NCBI GenBank assembly: GCA_963753105.1
Contig: CAVWBD010000009.1
Location: 423,912 to 487,911 of the forward strand
Direction: 5' to 3'
Source: SZUA-36 sp963753105
Lineage (GTDB): Bacteria; Pseudomonadota; Gammaproteobacteria; Xanthomonadales; SZUA-36
DNA length: 64,000 bases
In this document: positions 17,296-26,244 of the stretch, one piece after another
Numbering within the stretch: the stretch's first letter is position 1
How the letters are laid out: each line of letters begins with the position of its first letter
Position numbers and translations under genes: made by a program
Notes under the pieces: model-generated
Databases searched by the model: none
Seen by the model: the letters and a program-made list of their open reading frames with translations, nothing else
Told to the model about the DNA's origin: nothing

Positions 17296-18303
17296 TTAGC
17301 CGTATTCGGCCTTTTGCTCACGCGCCATTAAGCGGGCCACGCCCTCGACCGGATCCCAGCCATGGTGAATGATACCGTTGACCTGTTTGGAAATCGGCAT
17401 GCTGATGTCATGCTCCAATGCCAGGCGCTGCACTTCCACGGCACTGTTGATACCCTCGACCACCTGGCCGATTTCAGCCACGGCATACTCAACCGATTTA
17501 CCCTTGCCCAGCGCCAGGCCCAGACGCCGGTTGCGCGATTGATCACCCATACAGGTCAGCATCAGGTCGCCGGCACCGGCGAGGCCCATCAGGGTTTCCG
17601 GTTTCGCATTCATGACGACACCCAGGCGCATCATTTCTGCAAGGCCGCGCGTGACCAGCGCAGCCCGTGCGTTATCGCCCAACTGCATACCATCACAGAT
17701 ACCGGTTGCCACGGCCATGACGTTCTTGACCGCGCCTCCGAGCTCGGCCCCGATCATGTCGTCGCTGGTATAGGCCCTGAAACGCCCACCGTGCAAGGCG
17801 CCGGCCATGACCCGGGTAAAGTCGTCATCGGAGCCGGCCACCGTGACTGCCGTAGGCAGGTTGGAGGCCACTTCCTTGGCAAAGGACGGACCCGTGACGA
17901 TGGCCAAAGCGGTGTCCGGCAACAGTTCCCGGGCCACCTCGTGCAACAAGCGCCCACTGCCCGGTTCAAAGCCCTTGCAACCCCAGGCGACGCCCTGGCC
18001 GGGGGACAGCACCTCGCGTATCCCGGTGATCACTGCCCCGAACGCATGGCTCGGGGTGACCATCAATACGTGATCGGCTGCCTTGACCGCAGCGCGTGCA
18101 TCAGTTTCGATACCGATGGATTCGGGTATCTCGATACCCGGCAGGTAAAGCTCGTTACGCCGCGTGGCGCGGATCTGCAGAATATTTTCCGTATCGACAT
18201 CCCACAGGATGCTGCGGGAACCACTGCGGTCCAGTTGCAGGGCCAGCGCGGTTCCCCAGGAACCAGCGCCAAGCACTGCGATGACCGGTGTTTTATTCTG
18301 CAT
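17296..18303 (-). CDS. gpsA: Glycerol-3-phosphate dehydrogenase [NAD(P)+]
   Basis: GpsA reduces dihydroxyacetone phosphate to sn-glycerol 3-phosphate, the backbone of membrane phospholipids. The Rossmann motif VLGAGSWGTALA is at residue 10, GPSFAKEVA lies near 140, and the catalytic-lysine segment ELGGAVKNVMAVATGICDG is near 190. Length 335 fits the family (E. coli 339). It follows secB by 19 bp; secB-gpsA is the same order as in E. coli. Confidence 0.96.
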   Translation of the reverse strand: MQNKTPVIAVLGAGSWGTALALQLDRSGSRSILWDVDTENILQIRATRRNELYLPGIEIPESIGIETDARAAVKAADHVLMVTPSHAFGAVITGIREVLSPGQGVAWGCKGFEPGSGRLLHEVARELLPDTALAIVTGPSFAKEVASNLPTAVTVAGSDDDFTRVMAGALHGGRFRAYTSDDMIGAELGGAVKNVMAVATGICDGMQLGDNARAALVTRGLAEMMRLGVVMNAKPETLMGLAGAGDLMLTCMGDQSRNRRLGLALGKGKSVEYAVAEIGQVVEGINSAVEVQRLALEHDISMPISKQVNGIIHHGWDPVEGVARLMAREQKAEYG

Positions 18304-18322
18304 ATCGGATCAGGTACTCAAA

Positions 18323-18832
18323 TCAGGCGTTGCCCTGGATTTCCATGTCCTCTGCGGTACTCGCCTGGGCCTGTGCTTCCTGCAGCCGCTGTGCGTAAAT
18401 CTGGTCAAAATTGATCGGCTGCAATACCAGCGGCGGGAAACCACCTTCTGCAACCAGGTCGGTGATCAACCTGCGGGCATAAGGGAACAAGGTATGCGGG
18501 CACAGCGTATTCAGGGCCGCGTGCAAGGCTTGCTCATTCAAACCCTGGATGGAGAAAATACCTGCCTGCTGAACTTCGGCCAAATAAGCCGTTTTGTCAT
18601 CGAGGCTGGCTGTCACGGTCACCGTCAATGCGACTTCGTGGACACCGTCTGCAAGATTTTCAACCTTCTGCGCGAGGTTCATCTTGATTTCAACCTGCCC
18701 GTCTTCCTGAAAGATCTGCGGAGCGTTGGGAAGCTCAAAGGATACGTCCTTCACGTACAGCTTCTGGAGTTGAAATTGTGCTTGTGGTTGCTGTTCCTGT
18801 GCAGCAACATCCTGGTTTTGTTCTTCTGCCAT
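18323..18832 (-). CDS. secB: Protein-export chaperone SecB
   Basis: SecB is a tetrameric cytoplasmic chaperone that holds preproteins unfolded and delivers them to SecA. The conserved start of the fold (FQLQKLYVKDVSFELPNAP, residues 20-38) and the strand GIFSIQGL near 91 followed by LFPYARRLITDLV near 115 are clear. The N-terminal 18 residues are a glutamine-rich acidic extension. AACAGGACA precedes the ATG. Confidence 0.96.
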   Translation of the reverse strand: MAEEQNQDVAAQEQQPQAQFQLQKLYVKDVSFELPNAPQIFQEDGQVEIKMNLAQKVENLADGVHEVALTVTVTASLDDKTAYLAEVQQAGIFSIQGLNEQALHAALNTLCPHTLFPYARRLITDLVAEGGFPPLVLQPINFDQIYAQRLQEAQAQASTAEDMEIQGNA

Positions 18833-18939
18833 TGTCCTGTTTCTCTATGGGATTGATTGTTAACGCCATTCCACCGTGATGAAATGACAAGGGAAAAATT
18901 ATCTCATTACGCGATCTGAATAACCAGACGGTTCATTCT

Positions 18940-19365
18940 TTACTTGTTCGTCAGCGGATACTGGTCAGATTTCCACTGCGTAACACCGCCCTTGAGGACT
19001 GCCACGTCCGCGGCGCCCAGCTTGACCAGCTTGGCTGCTGCCTGGTGGGCGGTCTGTCCGTTCTTGCATACCACCAGCACCGGTCCGTCTTTCATTTTTT
19101 CGAGGTCCGGGTCCGGTTTGTTGAAACGTGACAGCGCGATATGTTTCGAACCGGCCAGGTGGCCATTCGAGTAATCCGCCGAATTTGAAATATCCACGAT
19201 ACTGATATCGCCCTGGTTGATCTTTTGCACTGCCTGGGCAGTGGTCAATTCCGTGTAACCCCGGTTGCGCCGGCTGATTTCTGTCCAGATCAGCATCAAT
19301 ACAATGGCCACAAAAGCGGCCACCAGCATGATCTGGTTGCCCGCGAATTCAATCAACTGTTCCAC
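18940..19365 (-). CDS. Membrane-anchored rhodanese-like protein
   Basis: One N-terminal transmembrane helix (IMLVAAFVAIVLMLIW, about residues 12-27) is followed by a single rhodanese domain with the active-site loop VVCKNGQTAHQAA near 100, whose cysteine could carry a persulfide. It resembles YibN, which sits beside secB-gpsA in E. coli, and the same neighbours are found here. The start is a GTG at 19365, set by a strong AGGAG 8 bp upstream; an in-frame ATG 48 bp earlier has no such site. Function in sulfur transfer is likely but the acceptor is unknown. Confidence 0.88.
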   Translation of the reverse strand: MEQLIEFAGNQIMLVAAFVAIVLMLIWTEISRRNRGYTELTTAQAVQKINQGDISIVDISNSADYSNGHLAGSKHIALSRFNKPDPDLEKMKDGPVLVVCKNGQTAHQAAAKLVKLGAADVAVLKGGVTQWKSDQYPLTNK

Positions 19366-19681
19366 TTCCTGGTCTCCTGACGGTCTTTCGGCGGTCCGGG
19401 CCGCTGTCTGCAAACTGTATTTTTCGCCTGCCGCTAATACACTGCGGCTGAGGGGATGTTGTGAAATAATATACCCACAGCAGTACAGGTTTTCGAGTCA
19501 CTTGTGCACACCAGTCGCTATTACGACTTCGTGCCTGTGTCATGTTGTGGCACAGATACGGGTTTGCAAGACCCAGCCGTACAATTTTGTACCCGGCATT
19601 TTTCATGGGCGGGAACAAATACTGTGAATAGTTAACAAAGGTGACATCACCTTGAAAACCAAGTAATTGCCTGGAAACACG
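19366..19681. other. Intergenic region between rhodanese gene and gpmI
   Basis: About 315 bp between divergent genes. It must hold promoters for both directions, but I see no convincing -35/-10 pair, repeat or small gene in it. Confidence 0.5.
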
Positions 19682-21250
19682 ATGACAGAAAAACAAGCAC
19701 CACGAAAAGCGGTAAAACCACTGGTCCTGATGATACTGGATGGCTGGGGTCAGCGGGAGGACGCGCCGGACAATGCCATCAGCCAGGCCAATACGCCAAA
19801 CTGGGATTGGCTACGGCAAAACGGTTGCCACACCACCATCGAAACATCCGGCGAGTTTGTCGGCCTGCCGGTCGGCCAGATGGGCAACTCCGAAGTCGGA
19901 CACATGAACATCGGCGCCGGCCGCATCGTGTTCCAGGACTTCACCCGCATCAGCCTGGCCGTTGAGGACGGCAGCTTTGCCCGTAACCCGGCGCTCGTTA
20001 AAGCGATTACGGCCAGCCGCGAACATCAATCAACACTGCATATCATGGGCCTGTTATCACCCGGCGGGGTACACAGCCACGATGACCATTTCCTGGCCAT
20101 GGTGCAAATGGCCGCGGACCAGGGTGCGCAGCGGGTGCGCGTGCACGCGTTCCTCGATGGACGGGACACGCCACCGCGCAGCGCTGCGCAATCCATTGAC
20201 CGGATGCAAGCATGCCTGGACGGCCTTGAAGATGCGGCCTTTGCCAGCATCTGTGGCCGTTACTACGCGATGGACCGTGACAAACGCTGGGACCGGGTCG
20301 AAAAAGCCTGGGACATGCTGGTCAACGGCCAGGCGCTTTATACCAATGACAGCGCCGCTGACGCATTACAGGCCGCCTACGGGCGGGACGAGAACGACGA
20401 ATTCGTCAGTCCCACGCTGATCGGATCACACGCCGGTATCAGCGACGGTGATGCGGTGGTATTTGTCAACTTCAGGGCGGACCGTGCCAGGGAGATCAGC
20501 CAGGCCTTTACCGAGCCGGGTTTTGACGGCTTCGACCGCCGGCCACCAGAGCTTTCGGCTTTTGTCTGCATGACCCGGTACCTGGAAGGGATGCCCGCCG
20601 AAGTCGCATTCCCGCCGGAGCAACTCCATGGTCTGCTGGGCGAGTGCCTGTCCGCACGGGGCCTGAGACAATTGCGGATCGCCGAGACTGAAAAATACGC
20701 CCACGTGACCTTTTTCTTCAATGGCGGCGAAGAACAGATGTTTGCCGGTGAAGAGCGGATACTGGTGCCCTCTCCCAAGGTCGCCACTTACGACCTGCAG
20801 CCCGAAATGAGCTCTGTTGAACTGGCCGAAAAGCTGGACGAAGCCATCCGTGGTGGCACATTTGACGTCATCATCTGTAACGTCGCCAACCCGGACATGG
20901 TCGGACACACCGGTAGCCTGACCGCAGCCATTGCGGCCGTAGAGGCCGTCGACCACTGCCTCGGGGTGACTCTGAAAGCCTTACAGGCATGCTCCGGGGA
21001 AATGCTCGTCACCGCCGATCACGGCAATGTTGAACAGATGTCAGACCCGGAATCCGGCCAGAACCACACCGCGCACACCACCAACCCGGTGCCGCTGGTC
21101 TACTTTGGCCGCCCTGCAGTGGCCCTGACGGGTGGTTCGCTGCGCGATATTGCCCCGACCATGCTCTACCTGCTGGATATCACGGCACCAGCCCAGATGA
21201 CCGGCCGGCCGTTGCTGGAGCTCAAAGGCAGCCCGGTTCCGGGGAATTGA
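19682..21250 (+). CDS. gpmI: Phosphoglycerate mutase, 2,3-bisphosphoglycerate-independent
   Basis: GpmI interconverts 3- and 2-phosphoglycerate in glycolysis and gluconeogenesis with two manganese ions. The metal-binding aspartate is in LMILDGWGQRED near residue 20 and the phosphorylated serine in GNSEVGHMNIGAGR near 70; late metal ligands lie in NPDMVGHTG and TADHGNVEQM. The ATG at 19682 is preferred over an in-frame TTG at 19667. Length is 522 residues. gpmI-envC-ctpA is a conserved gammaproteobacterial cluster, with an 8-bp gap to envC. Confidence 0.96.
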   Translation: MTEKQAPRKAVKPLVLMILDGWGQREDAPDNAISQANTPNWDWLRQNGCHTTIETSGEFVGLPVGQMGNSEVGHMNIGAGRIVFQDFTRISLAVEDGSFARNPALVKAITASREHQSTLHIMGLLSPGGVHSHDDHFLAMVQMAADQGAQRVRVHAFLDGRDTPPRSAAQSIDRMQACLDGLEDAAFASICGRYYAMDRDKRWDRVEKAWDMLVNGQALYTNDSAADALQAAYGRDENDEFVSPTLIGSHAGISDGDAVVFVNFRADRAREISQAFTEPGFDGFDRRPPELSAFVCMTRYLEGMPAEVAFPPEQLHGLLGECLSARGLRQLRIAETEKYAHVTFFFNGGEEQMFAGEERILVPSPKVATYDLQPEMSSVELAEKLDEAIRGGTFDVIICNVANPDMVGHTGSLTAAIAAVEAVDHCLGVTLKALQACSGEMLVTADHGNVEQMSDPESGQNHTAHTTNPVPLVYFGRPAVALTGGSLRDIAPTMLYLLDITAPAQMTGRPLLELKGSPVPGN

Positions 21251-21257
21251 AAAGACA

Positions 21258-22412
21258 GTGCTGCGCAGATTGCTGATAGCCATAACCGCAGGTGCCTGCC
21301 TGGCCCTGGGGTGGGGCTGTTATGCGGCAGACGGCAAGCTCTCCCAGGCCGAGGCCGAAACCCGGCTCAGGCAATTGACCGAACAGATCGGTGATCTGAA
21401 GAAGGACCTCCAGCAGGCCCGCAGCACACTTTCGGAAGAACAACGCGCACTCGAAGCTGCCGATCTCAAGATCCAGGCCAGCCTGTTAGCGTTGCGTCAA
21501 CTTGAAACGAAACGGCAGACCCACGAACGCGAACTGGCGCGGTTGGAAGATGAGCAGCAAAGTTACCTGCAGAGCATCGACGAACGCCGGGAAATACTTG
21601 CCAGGCAAATCCTGACGGCCTACCGGCTCGGCCGGGAGTCAAGGCTCAAGCTGGTACTCAACCAGGACAGCCCGGCTCTGCTGTCCAGGACCCTGGCGTA
21701 CTATGACTACTTCAGCCGCTCGCAGGCCGAGCAAATCTCCGAGCTGAGAAAGGTGCTGCTGACCCTCAATGAGATGCAGACAAGTATCAGCGCGGAACTG
21801 TCTGCGCTCGATGGGGTTCAAAAGGAACACCAAAACGTGCTGGACGAAATGACCGGACAACGCGAACAGCGTCAAACGGCCATTGATGGGCTGGCAAAAC
21901 AAATCGGTACGGACGAGGAACGGCTGGCCGAGCTGCAACGTAACCGGCGGGATCTGGAAATCCTGCTCGAGAAACTGTCCGATGTGCTGGCTGACATCCC
22001 GGCGGACCTGGGCAAACACCTGGGTCCGGCACAGTTGAAAGGCAAGCTGCCAATGCCGGTTAAAGGCCGTGTACGCTATTCCTACGGCCAAGCAAGGACG
22101 GCTGGTCTACACTGGCAGGGCTGGCTGATCGCTGCCGGCACCGGCAGCGAAGTCAGGGCTGTCGCCTATGGACGTGTCGCGTTTTCCGACTGGCTCAGGG
22201 GTTACGGCCTGCTGATGATCATCGATCACGGGGATGGATTCATGACGCTGTATGGAAACAACGAGAGCCTGTTATTCGAGGTTGGAGACTGGGTGGAGCC
22301 CGGCAGCGTGATCAGCACGGTCGGGGCCAGCCCGCTCAGCGGCACTGGTTCATATTTTGAAATTCGCAGGAACGGCAAGGCCATGGACCCTGCCGTGTGG
22401 ATAAAACGCTAG
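21258..22412 (+). CDS. envC: Murein hydrolase activator EnvC
   Basis: EnvC is a periplasmic coiled-coil protein that switches on the cell-wall amidases at the division site and is itself controlled by FtsEX. The GTG start leads into a signal peptide (LLIAITAGACLALGWGCYA). Residues 30-250 are long coiled coil rich in Q, E and R. The C-terminal LytM/M23 domain (about 270-384) lacks the zinc ligands of active peptidases: GLHWQGWLIAA and IDHGDGFMTLYGN do not keep the full H...D/HxH set, as in other EnvC proteins. ftsE and ftsX of the same pathway are at 42-44 kb. Confidence 0.93.
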   Translation: MLRRLLIAITAGACLALGWGCYAADGKLSQAEAETRLRQLTEQIGDLKKDLQQARSTLSEEQRALEAADLKIQASLLALRQLETKRQTHERELARLEDEQQSYLQSIDERREILARQILTAYRLGRESRLKLVLNQDSPALLSRTLAYYDYFSRSQAEQISELRKVLLTLNEMQTSISAELSALDGVQKEHQNVLDEMTGQREQRQTAIDGLAKQIGTDEERLAELQRNRRDLEILLEKLSDVLADIPADLGKHLGPAQLKGKLPMPVKGRVRYSYGQARTAGLHWQGWLIAAGTGSEVRAVAYGRVAFSDWLRGYGLLMIIDHGDGFMTLYGNNESLLFEVGDWVEPGSVISTVGASPLSGTGSYFEIRRNGKAMDPAVWIKR

Positions 22413-22419
22413 GTAGATA

Positions 22420-23688
22420 ATGATGATGATCGGAAGAAATTTACTGCTGGCACTGCTTGTCTTCGCCGGGGCCGCCTGGGCGAACGAGGAAGAAGCCCCG
22501 GTAACGCAGACGCAACTGACACTGGATGACATGCGCACGTTTACCGACGTGTTCAACCAGATCCGCAACAACTTCGTGGAAGAAACCAACGACCGTGAAC
22601 TGTTGAACGCCGCCATACGGGGCATGCTAGCAGAGCTGGATCCGCATTCATCGTACATGGAGGCCGATGAGTTCAGGGAAATGGACAATGATTCCCAGGG
22701 CCGCTACAGCGGAATCGGTGTCGAACTTTCACTACGTGACGGGCAAATCAACGTGGTCTTTGTCATCCCGGATGGGCCGGCAGACACGGCCGGTGTTGTT
22801 ACGGGCGATGTGATCACCGCCATAGACGGCTCTGACCTTCGTGGCAGGGATCAGCAACTGGCCATCAATGCGTTGCGCGGCGAGGTTGGCAGCGAAGTCG
22901 ATGTCACGCTGAAACACCAGAACGGTGAAGTATCCACACACACGATCACCCGTGATTTCGTCAAGGTGGACAGCGTATTCAGCCGCCCGGTGGACGGCGA
23001 CTTCGGTTATTTCCAGATCACGCACTTCACGCGTAAAAGCGCCGAGGAACTCGCGGAACAAATCGAATACATGCAGGCGAACCGTACCGAACCCTTGAAG
23101 GGTGTCGTACTGGATCTGCGTGGCAACCCGGGTGGCGTGCTCAAACCCGCCATCGACATAGCAGATGGTTTCCTGGAGCAGGGCCTGATCGTGGACACAC
23201 GCGGGCGCGCTGCCCACCAGGCGCAGTACACGGCACAAGCAGGCAGTTGGCTGACGGGTATTCCAATGGTTGTACTGGTCGATGGCAGATCCGCTTCAGC
23301 ATCCGAGGTGCTGGCCGGGGCTTTGCAGGATCACGGCCGGGCCCTGATCGTCGGTGAGAAAACCTTTGGCAAGGGTTCGATTCAGTCCGTACTCAATCTG
23401 CGAAACGGATCGGGAATGCGTCTGACCACGTCGCGTTACTACACGCCGTCGGGACGTTCAATACAGGCCGAGGGTATCCAGCCGGACGTCAAGATCACCG
23501 CCATCCAGGCCGTTGAAACTGCACACGAGCACAAACGCGAAGCCGACATCGCAGGGCACCTGGATGTGGAGCCGGGTAATGGCAACGCGGTATTCGATTC
23601 ACAGGTCAGCGCGACCGATGACTACATGATGTACCAGGCGCTGATTCTGCTCAAAGGCGCTGCCGTGCTGGCGCCTGCTCGCGATTAG
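22420..23688 (+). CDS. ctpA: Carboxy-terminal processing protease, S41 family
   Basis: A secreted serine protease that trims C-termini of periplasmic proteins. It starts with a signal peptide (NLLLALLVFAGAAWA). The PDZ domain lies at about residues 90-175 (YSGIGVELSLRDG to GDVITAIDGSDL). The catalytic serine is in VDGRSASASEVLAGAL near 290 and the general-base lysine in GEKTFGKGSIQSV near 315. Length 422 fits the CtpA class. It follows envC by 7 bp. The end is tailed by element A, which begins 24 bp after the stop. Confidence 0.95.
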   Translation: MMMIGRNLLLALLVFAGAAWANEEEAPVTQTQLTLDDMRTFTDVFNQIRNNFVEETNDRELLNAAIRGMLAELDPHSSYMEADEFREMDNDSQGRYSGIGVELSLRDGQINVVFVIPDGPADTAGVVTGDVITAIDGSDLRGRDQQLAINALRGEVGSEVDVTLKHQNGEVSTHTITRDFVKVDSVFSRPVDGDFGYFQITHFTRKSAEELAEQIEYMQANRTEPLKGVVLDLRGNPGGVLKPAIDIADGFLEQGLIVDTRGRAAHQAQYTAQAGSWLTGIPMVVLVDGRSASASEVLAGALQDHGRALIVGEKTFGKGSIQSVLNLRNGSGMRLTTSRYYTPSGRSIQAEGIQPDVKITAIQAVETAHEHKREADIAGHLDVEPGNGNAVFDSQVSATDDYMMYQALILLKGAAVLAPARD

Positions 23689-23711
23689 CTCCTGACCCAA
23701 AGAAATACCCT

Positions 23712-23739
23712 GGCTGTGCCGGGTATTCCTTCCCGGGAC
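23712..23739 (+). repeat. Left terminal inverted repeat of element A
   Basis: It pairs with 24288-24315, with one extra G in the right copy as the only indel. The same motif begins element B at 41681 and recurs in the palindrome at 36406-36508. Confidence 0.8.
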
Positions 23740-24287
23740 GTCAGCTGACCTCCAATGGAGGAACTGCATGATTGTCGGGCAATCTCTGCTATGGGCGCTC
23801 GTCATTCGTGTCCCGACGAAGACGGTCCCGGTAAGGGACCGCTCGCACAGCTGATCTCCGCTGCAGGCCTGCAGGAACAGTCGCAACTGGCCCTGTCATA
23901 ACAGCCCGGTGGTTTGCCGGTATGGGCGACATTTGCGCGACGCACTGAACCCTGTAGAGTCGCTTAGGGGAGCTTACAGGACATCCAATGCAGGTCGCCC
24001 AGGTCAGGACGCCCTGTGAGGCCGGCTCCGTTAAGCTTATTACACCAGTATTCGGATGCTGGCGCAGGGCGATCGACGGGCGCAGGCTGGAACGACACCG
24101 ATGGCCATCTATGGTTGAACGGAGGCCAGTTGCAGTCATGTTGCAGGCCTACGGCCGGATAGGATTTACTGGTCAGATCGGGTAGAGCTCGAAGGAGAGG
24201 GTAGCCGCAGGCTGCGGGGCCGGGAGCCGACACCGGCACGCCATCGCGATAGATTGAAGCAGATCGCGGCGAGGCGCTACTCCCACA

Positions 24288-24315
24288 GTCCCGGGAAGGA
24301 ATACCCCGGCACAGC
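24288..24315 (-). repeat. Right terminal inverted repeat of element A
   Basis: Inverted copy of 23712-23739 containing GTCCCGGGAAGGAATACC. It ends 22 bp before the stop of the DUF1820 gene on the opposite strand and could also act in its 3' end. Confidence 0.8.
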
Positions 24316-24336
24316 TAAAGAAGTGAATGGGTTCTA

Positions 24337-24676
24337 TCAGGAACGATTACGGCTACCCGGCTGGATCGGAAACGGGGTGACCTTTTCGCCGCTTTCGCGG
24401 TCGCGGATGATCGCCTGGCCTTTTTTCTTGACCTGTTCGACCCGTAACACGCTGTGCATTGGCAGGTGCAAGCAACTCTACACCTTCGAATTCATCACGC
24501 ATTTTCTCTTCGGTGGGATCGATGACCATGGAATCCGTTTCATCAAACACCAGCCCCGAGACTTCGACAAAGCCCAGCAGGCCGCTGGTGCAAATCCCCG
24601 TGCAATACAGTTCGTAAACCTTGCCATGGTTCAGGAATGCAACCCGGAAAAGTTTCTCTTTGTCTGTTTTACTCAT
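24337..24676 (-). CDS. DUF1820 family protein, frameshifted
   Basis: The first 70 residues (FLNHGKVYELYC, VIDPTEEKMRDEFEGVELL) match the small cytoplasmic DUF1820 family of gammaproteobacteria, about 105-110 residues, function unknown. Near 24478 one extra base switches the frame. Dropping it restores LHLPMHSVLRVEQVKKKGQA and IIRDRESGEKVTPFP, ending at the TGA at 24337-24339, a normal family C-terminus. As written, the frame instead ends at 24353 with a non-family tail. It lies 3 bp downstream of the rhomboid gene. Confidence 0.82.
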
Positions 24677-24679
24677 CTG

Positions 24680-25366
24680 TTATCCCAACTTGATCTGCGC
24701 CATTGCGCGTGCCAACAAGGTGAATATCAAGCCCAGTGTAAAACCCGCCATATGCGTCCACCAAGCCACTATTCCCGTTATGGGGCCTAACACGCTATAA
24801 ACCAACTGCAGCGTGAACCAGGAACCGATCACCAGCACCGCCGGGACGCGGGTAAACTGCAGGTACAAACCCAGCGGCAACAACATACCGATACGGTGGA
24901 ACGGGAACAGACCGAGGTAGGCCCCGACCACGGCCGAAACCGCACCGCTGGCGCCGATGATGGGTGATGCCAGGTCAGGCACCCGCAGCGCGACAAACAG
25001 GTTGGCCAATGCGCCTCCGGCAACAAATACGATCAGCATGCCCAGCTTGCCAAGACGGCGTTCGAGCGGCAGGCCGAATACCCACAAGTAAACCATGTTC
25101 CCCAACAGGTGCAACCAGCTGACGTGGATGAACAAGGCACTGAACAGCGTCAGCAACTGCCGGTTACCCCAGCCGCCGGGCTGCGCCATGAGTGGGTTGA
25201 GTTCGCCTGGAATCACGCCACCCAGCTCAAGCAGAGCCTGTTGGGCCAGCGGACTCATACCGATGTGCAGTAATTTTGCGCCCGTGCATAGAAAAATAAT
25301 GCTCAGGGTGACCCACGGGAAACTGGGTGGCGTTTTTGACCAGTTGGTGACGATACCCTTGTCCAT
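24680..25366 (-). CDS. Rhomboid family intramembrane serine protease
   Basis: A 228-residue membrane protein with about six to seven hydrophobic helices. The rhomboid landmarks are present: HLLGNMVYLWVFG near residue 90, the catalytic serine in GASGAVSAVVG near 135 and the catalytic histidine in WWTHMAGFTLGL near 205. Rhomboids cut transmembrane helices of substrate proteins inside the membrane; the substrate here is unknown. The ATG at 25366 is chosen over a TTG six bases earlier. DUF1820 follows by 3 bp, so they share a transcript. Confidence 0.92.
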   Translation of the reverse strand: MDKGIVTNWSKTPPSFPWVTLSIIFLCTGAKLLHIGMSPLAQQALLELGGVIPGELNPLMAQPGGWGNRQLLTLFSALFIHVSWLHLLGNMVYLWVFGLPLERRLGKLGMLIVFVAGGALANLFVALRVPDLASPIIGASGAVSAVVGAYLGLFPFHRIGMLLPLGLYLQFTRVPAVLVIGSWFTLQLVYSVLGPITGIVAWWTHMAGFTLGLIFTLLARAMAQIKLG

Positions 25367-25437
25367 CGTCAAAACCTACCGGGCGGACCTAGCACGCATA
25401 TTGCACCAGTTCCCCGGATAATGGTGCAATACGCCGG

Positions 25438-26233
25438 CTACCGCTTTACCAGGAATTTATACAGACGGTAGCTGAATATGACACCGTCACGACGGATTTC
25501 CTCGACCACCAGGCCCGGCTGTGCATCATCGCCCTCACCCAGGCGTTGCCCGTCGACCAGAACGAAACGCTGGGCCGGATCATTGTTGTACACCAGTACG
25601 CTGAATTTGATCTCGGGCACCTCGGCGCGAATGGCGTCGGGCAATTCCCAGTAACTGATAGCCTGGGGAATATGAGCCGTGTCCTGTTCCACCGGTGTAG
25701 CGGTATTGGCAGGTTGCTGTGTTGTCGCCGGACCGCTGACTGAAGGCCCGCTTGTGCTGGCCAGGTTACTGGCATTTGTTGTACGGCTTCCCGAACTGCT
25801 GCTTTGCGGGCCGCCCTGTTGCTGTGCAGGCGTGGTCGTTGCCGGCGCCTGGTATGTTTCCACCGGTGTCCTCTGCTGCCGGGGAGAAGTTCTATCGGCG
25901 AGCGAACTTGATGGCGCCGTGCCGGGTTTGCTCTCTACCCCGGCCTGTGGTTTGTCCACCTGGGTGTTTTCAACACGCTGCCTGGACCTCATCACTGCGC
26001 ACCTGGCCGGGCGCCAGGGTGACAGGTGGCTGGTACAGACCTTCCGGCAACTGGTACTGACGCCAGGTGACCCAGCCACTGACAAACAACGCCACGGCAA
26101 TCATGGCCACCAGCGGACCAGTCTTCAACGGATCTGACCCAGGCCGGCTCTGCTCATCGGTGTGAATGGTCGGCACCTGTTGTTGCTGTTTGTTCTTTTC
26201 AGTTTTTCGAAGCGCTTCGAGAAGTATGGACAT
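25438..26233 (-). CDS. gspB: General secretion pathway protein GspB/ExeB, frameshifted
   Basis: GspB with GspA helps place the type II secretin in the outer membrane. The N-terminus MSILLEALRKTEKNKQQQQV and one transmembrane helix (VAMIAVALFVSGWVTW, about residues 42-57) are in one frame. The proline/serine-rich linker and the C-terminal domain FSVLVYNNDPAQRFVLVDG are in the next frame. The switch lies near 25985 and is repaired by dropping one base, giving about 264 residues. It begins 11 bp after gspA stops. Other type II secretion genes are not in this window. Confidence 0.82.
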
Positions 26234-26244
26234 GGTCAGGCCTG

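Larger units (their letters stand above)
23712..24315 (+). ncRNA. Non-coding element A, structured and bounded by inverted repeats
   Basis: No credible gene is found in about 600 bp. The ends (23712-23739 and 24288-24315) are inverted copies of a 28-bp sequence containing GGGTATTCCTTCCCGGGAC on the left. Inside are blocks shared in order with element B at 41681-42018: 23791-23860, 23904-23932, 23951-23980, the AGGCCGGC site near 24018, and 24187-24252. Clear hairpins are CGGTCCC/GGGACCG (23823-23841), CCTGTA/TACAGG (23951-23980) and CCGCA/TGCGG (24205-24217). The last two have different sequence but the same pairing in B, as expected for a conserved RNA. About 155 bp between AGGCCGGC and 24187 are absent from B. 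Orientation is taken from B. Transcription is not proven. Confidence 0.55.

Noticed and set aside
17362..18414. A 350-codon open frame opposite gpsA and secB
   Set aside because: It spans two certain genes on the other strand and shows no domain.
23701..23739. A normal terminator for ctpA formed by AATACCC and GGGTATT
   Set aside because: The stem is short and no T run follows; the sequence is better explained as the left end of element A.
24254..24790. A 178-codon frame running out of element A
   Set aside because: It crosses the inverted repeat, DUF1820 and rhomboid in antisense; the translation looks random.
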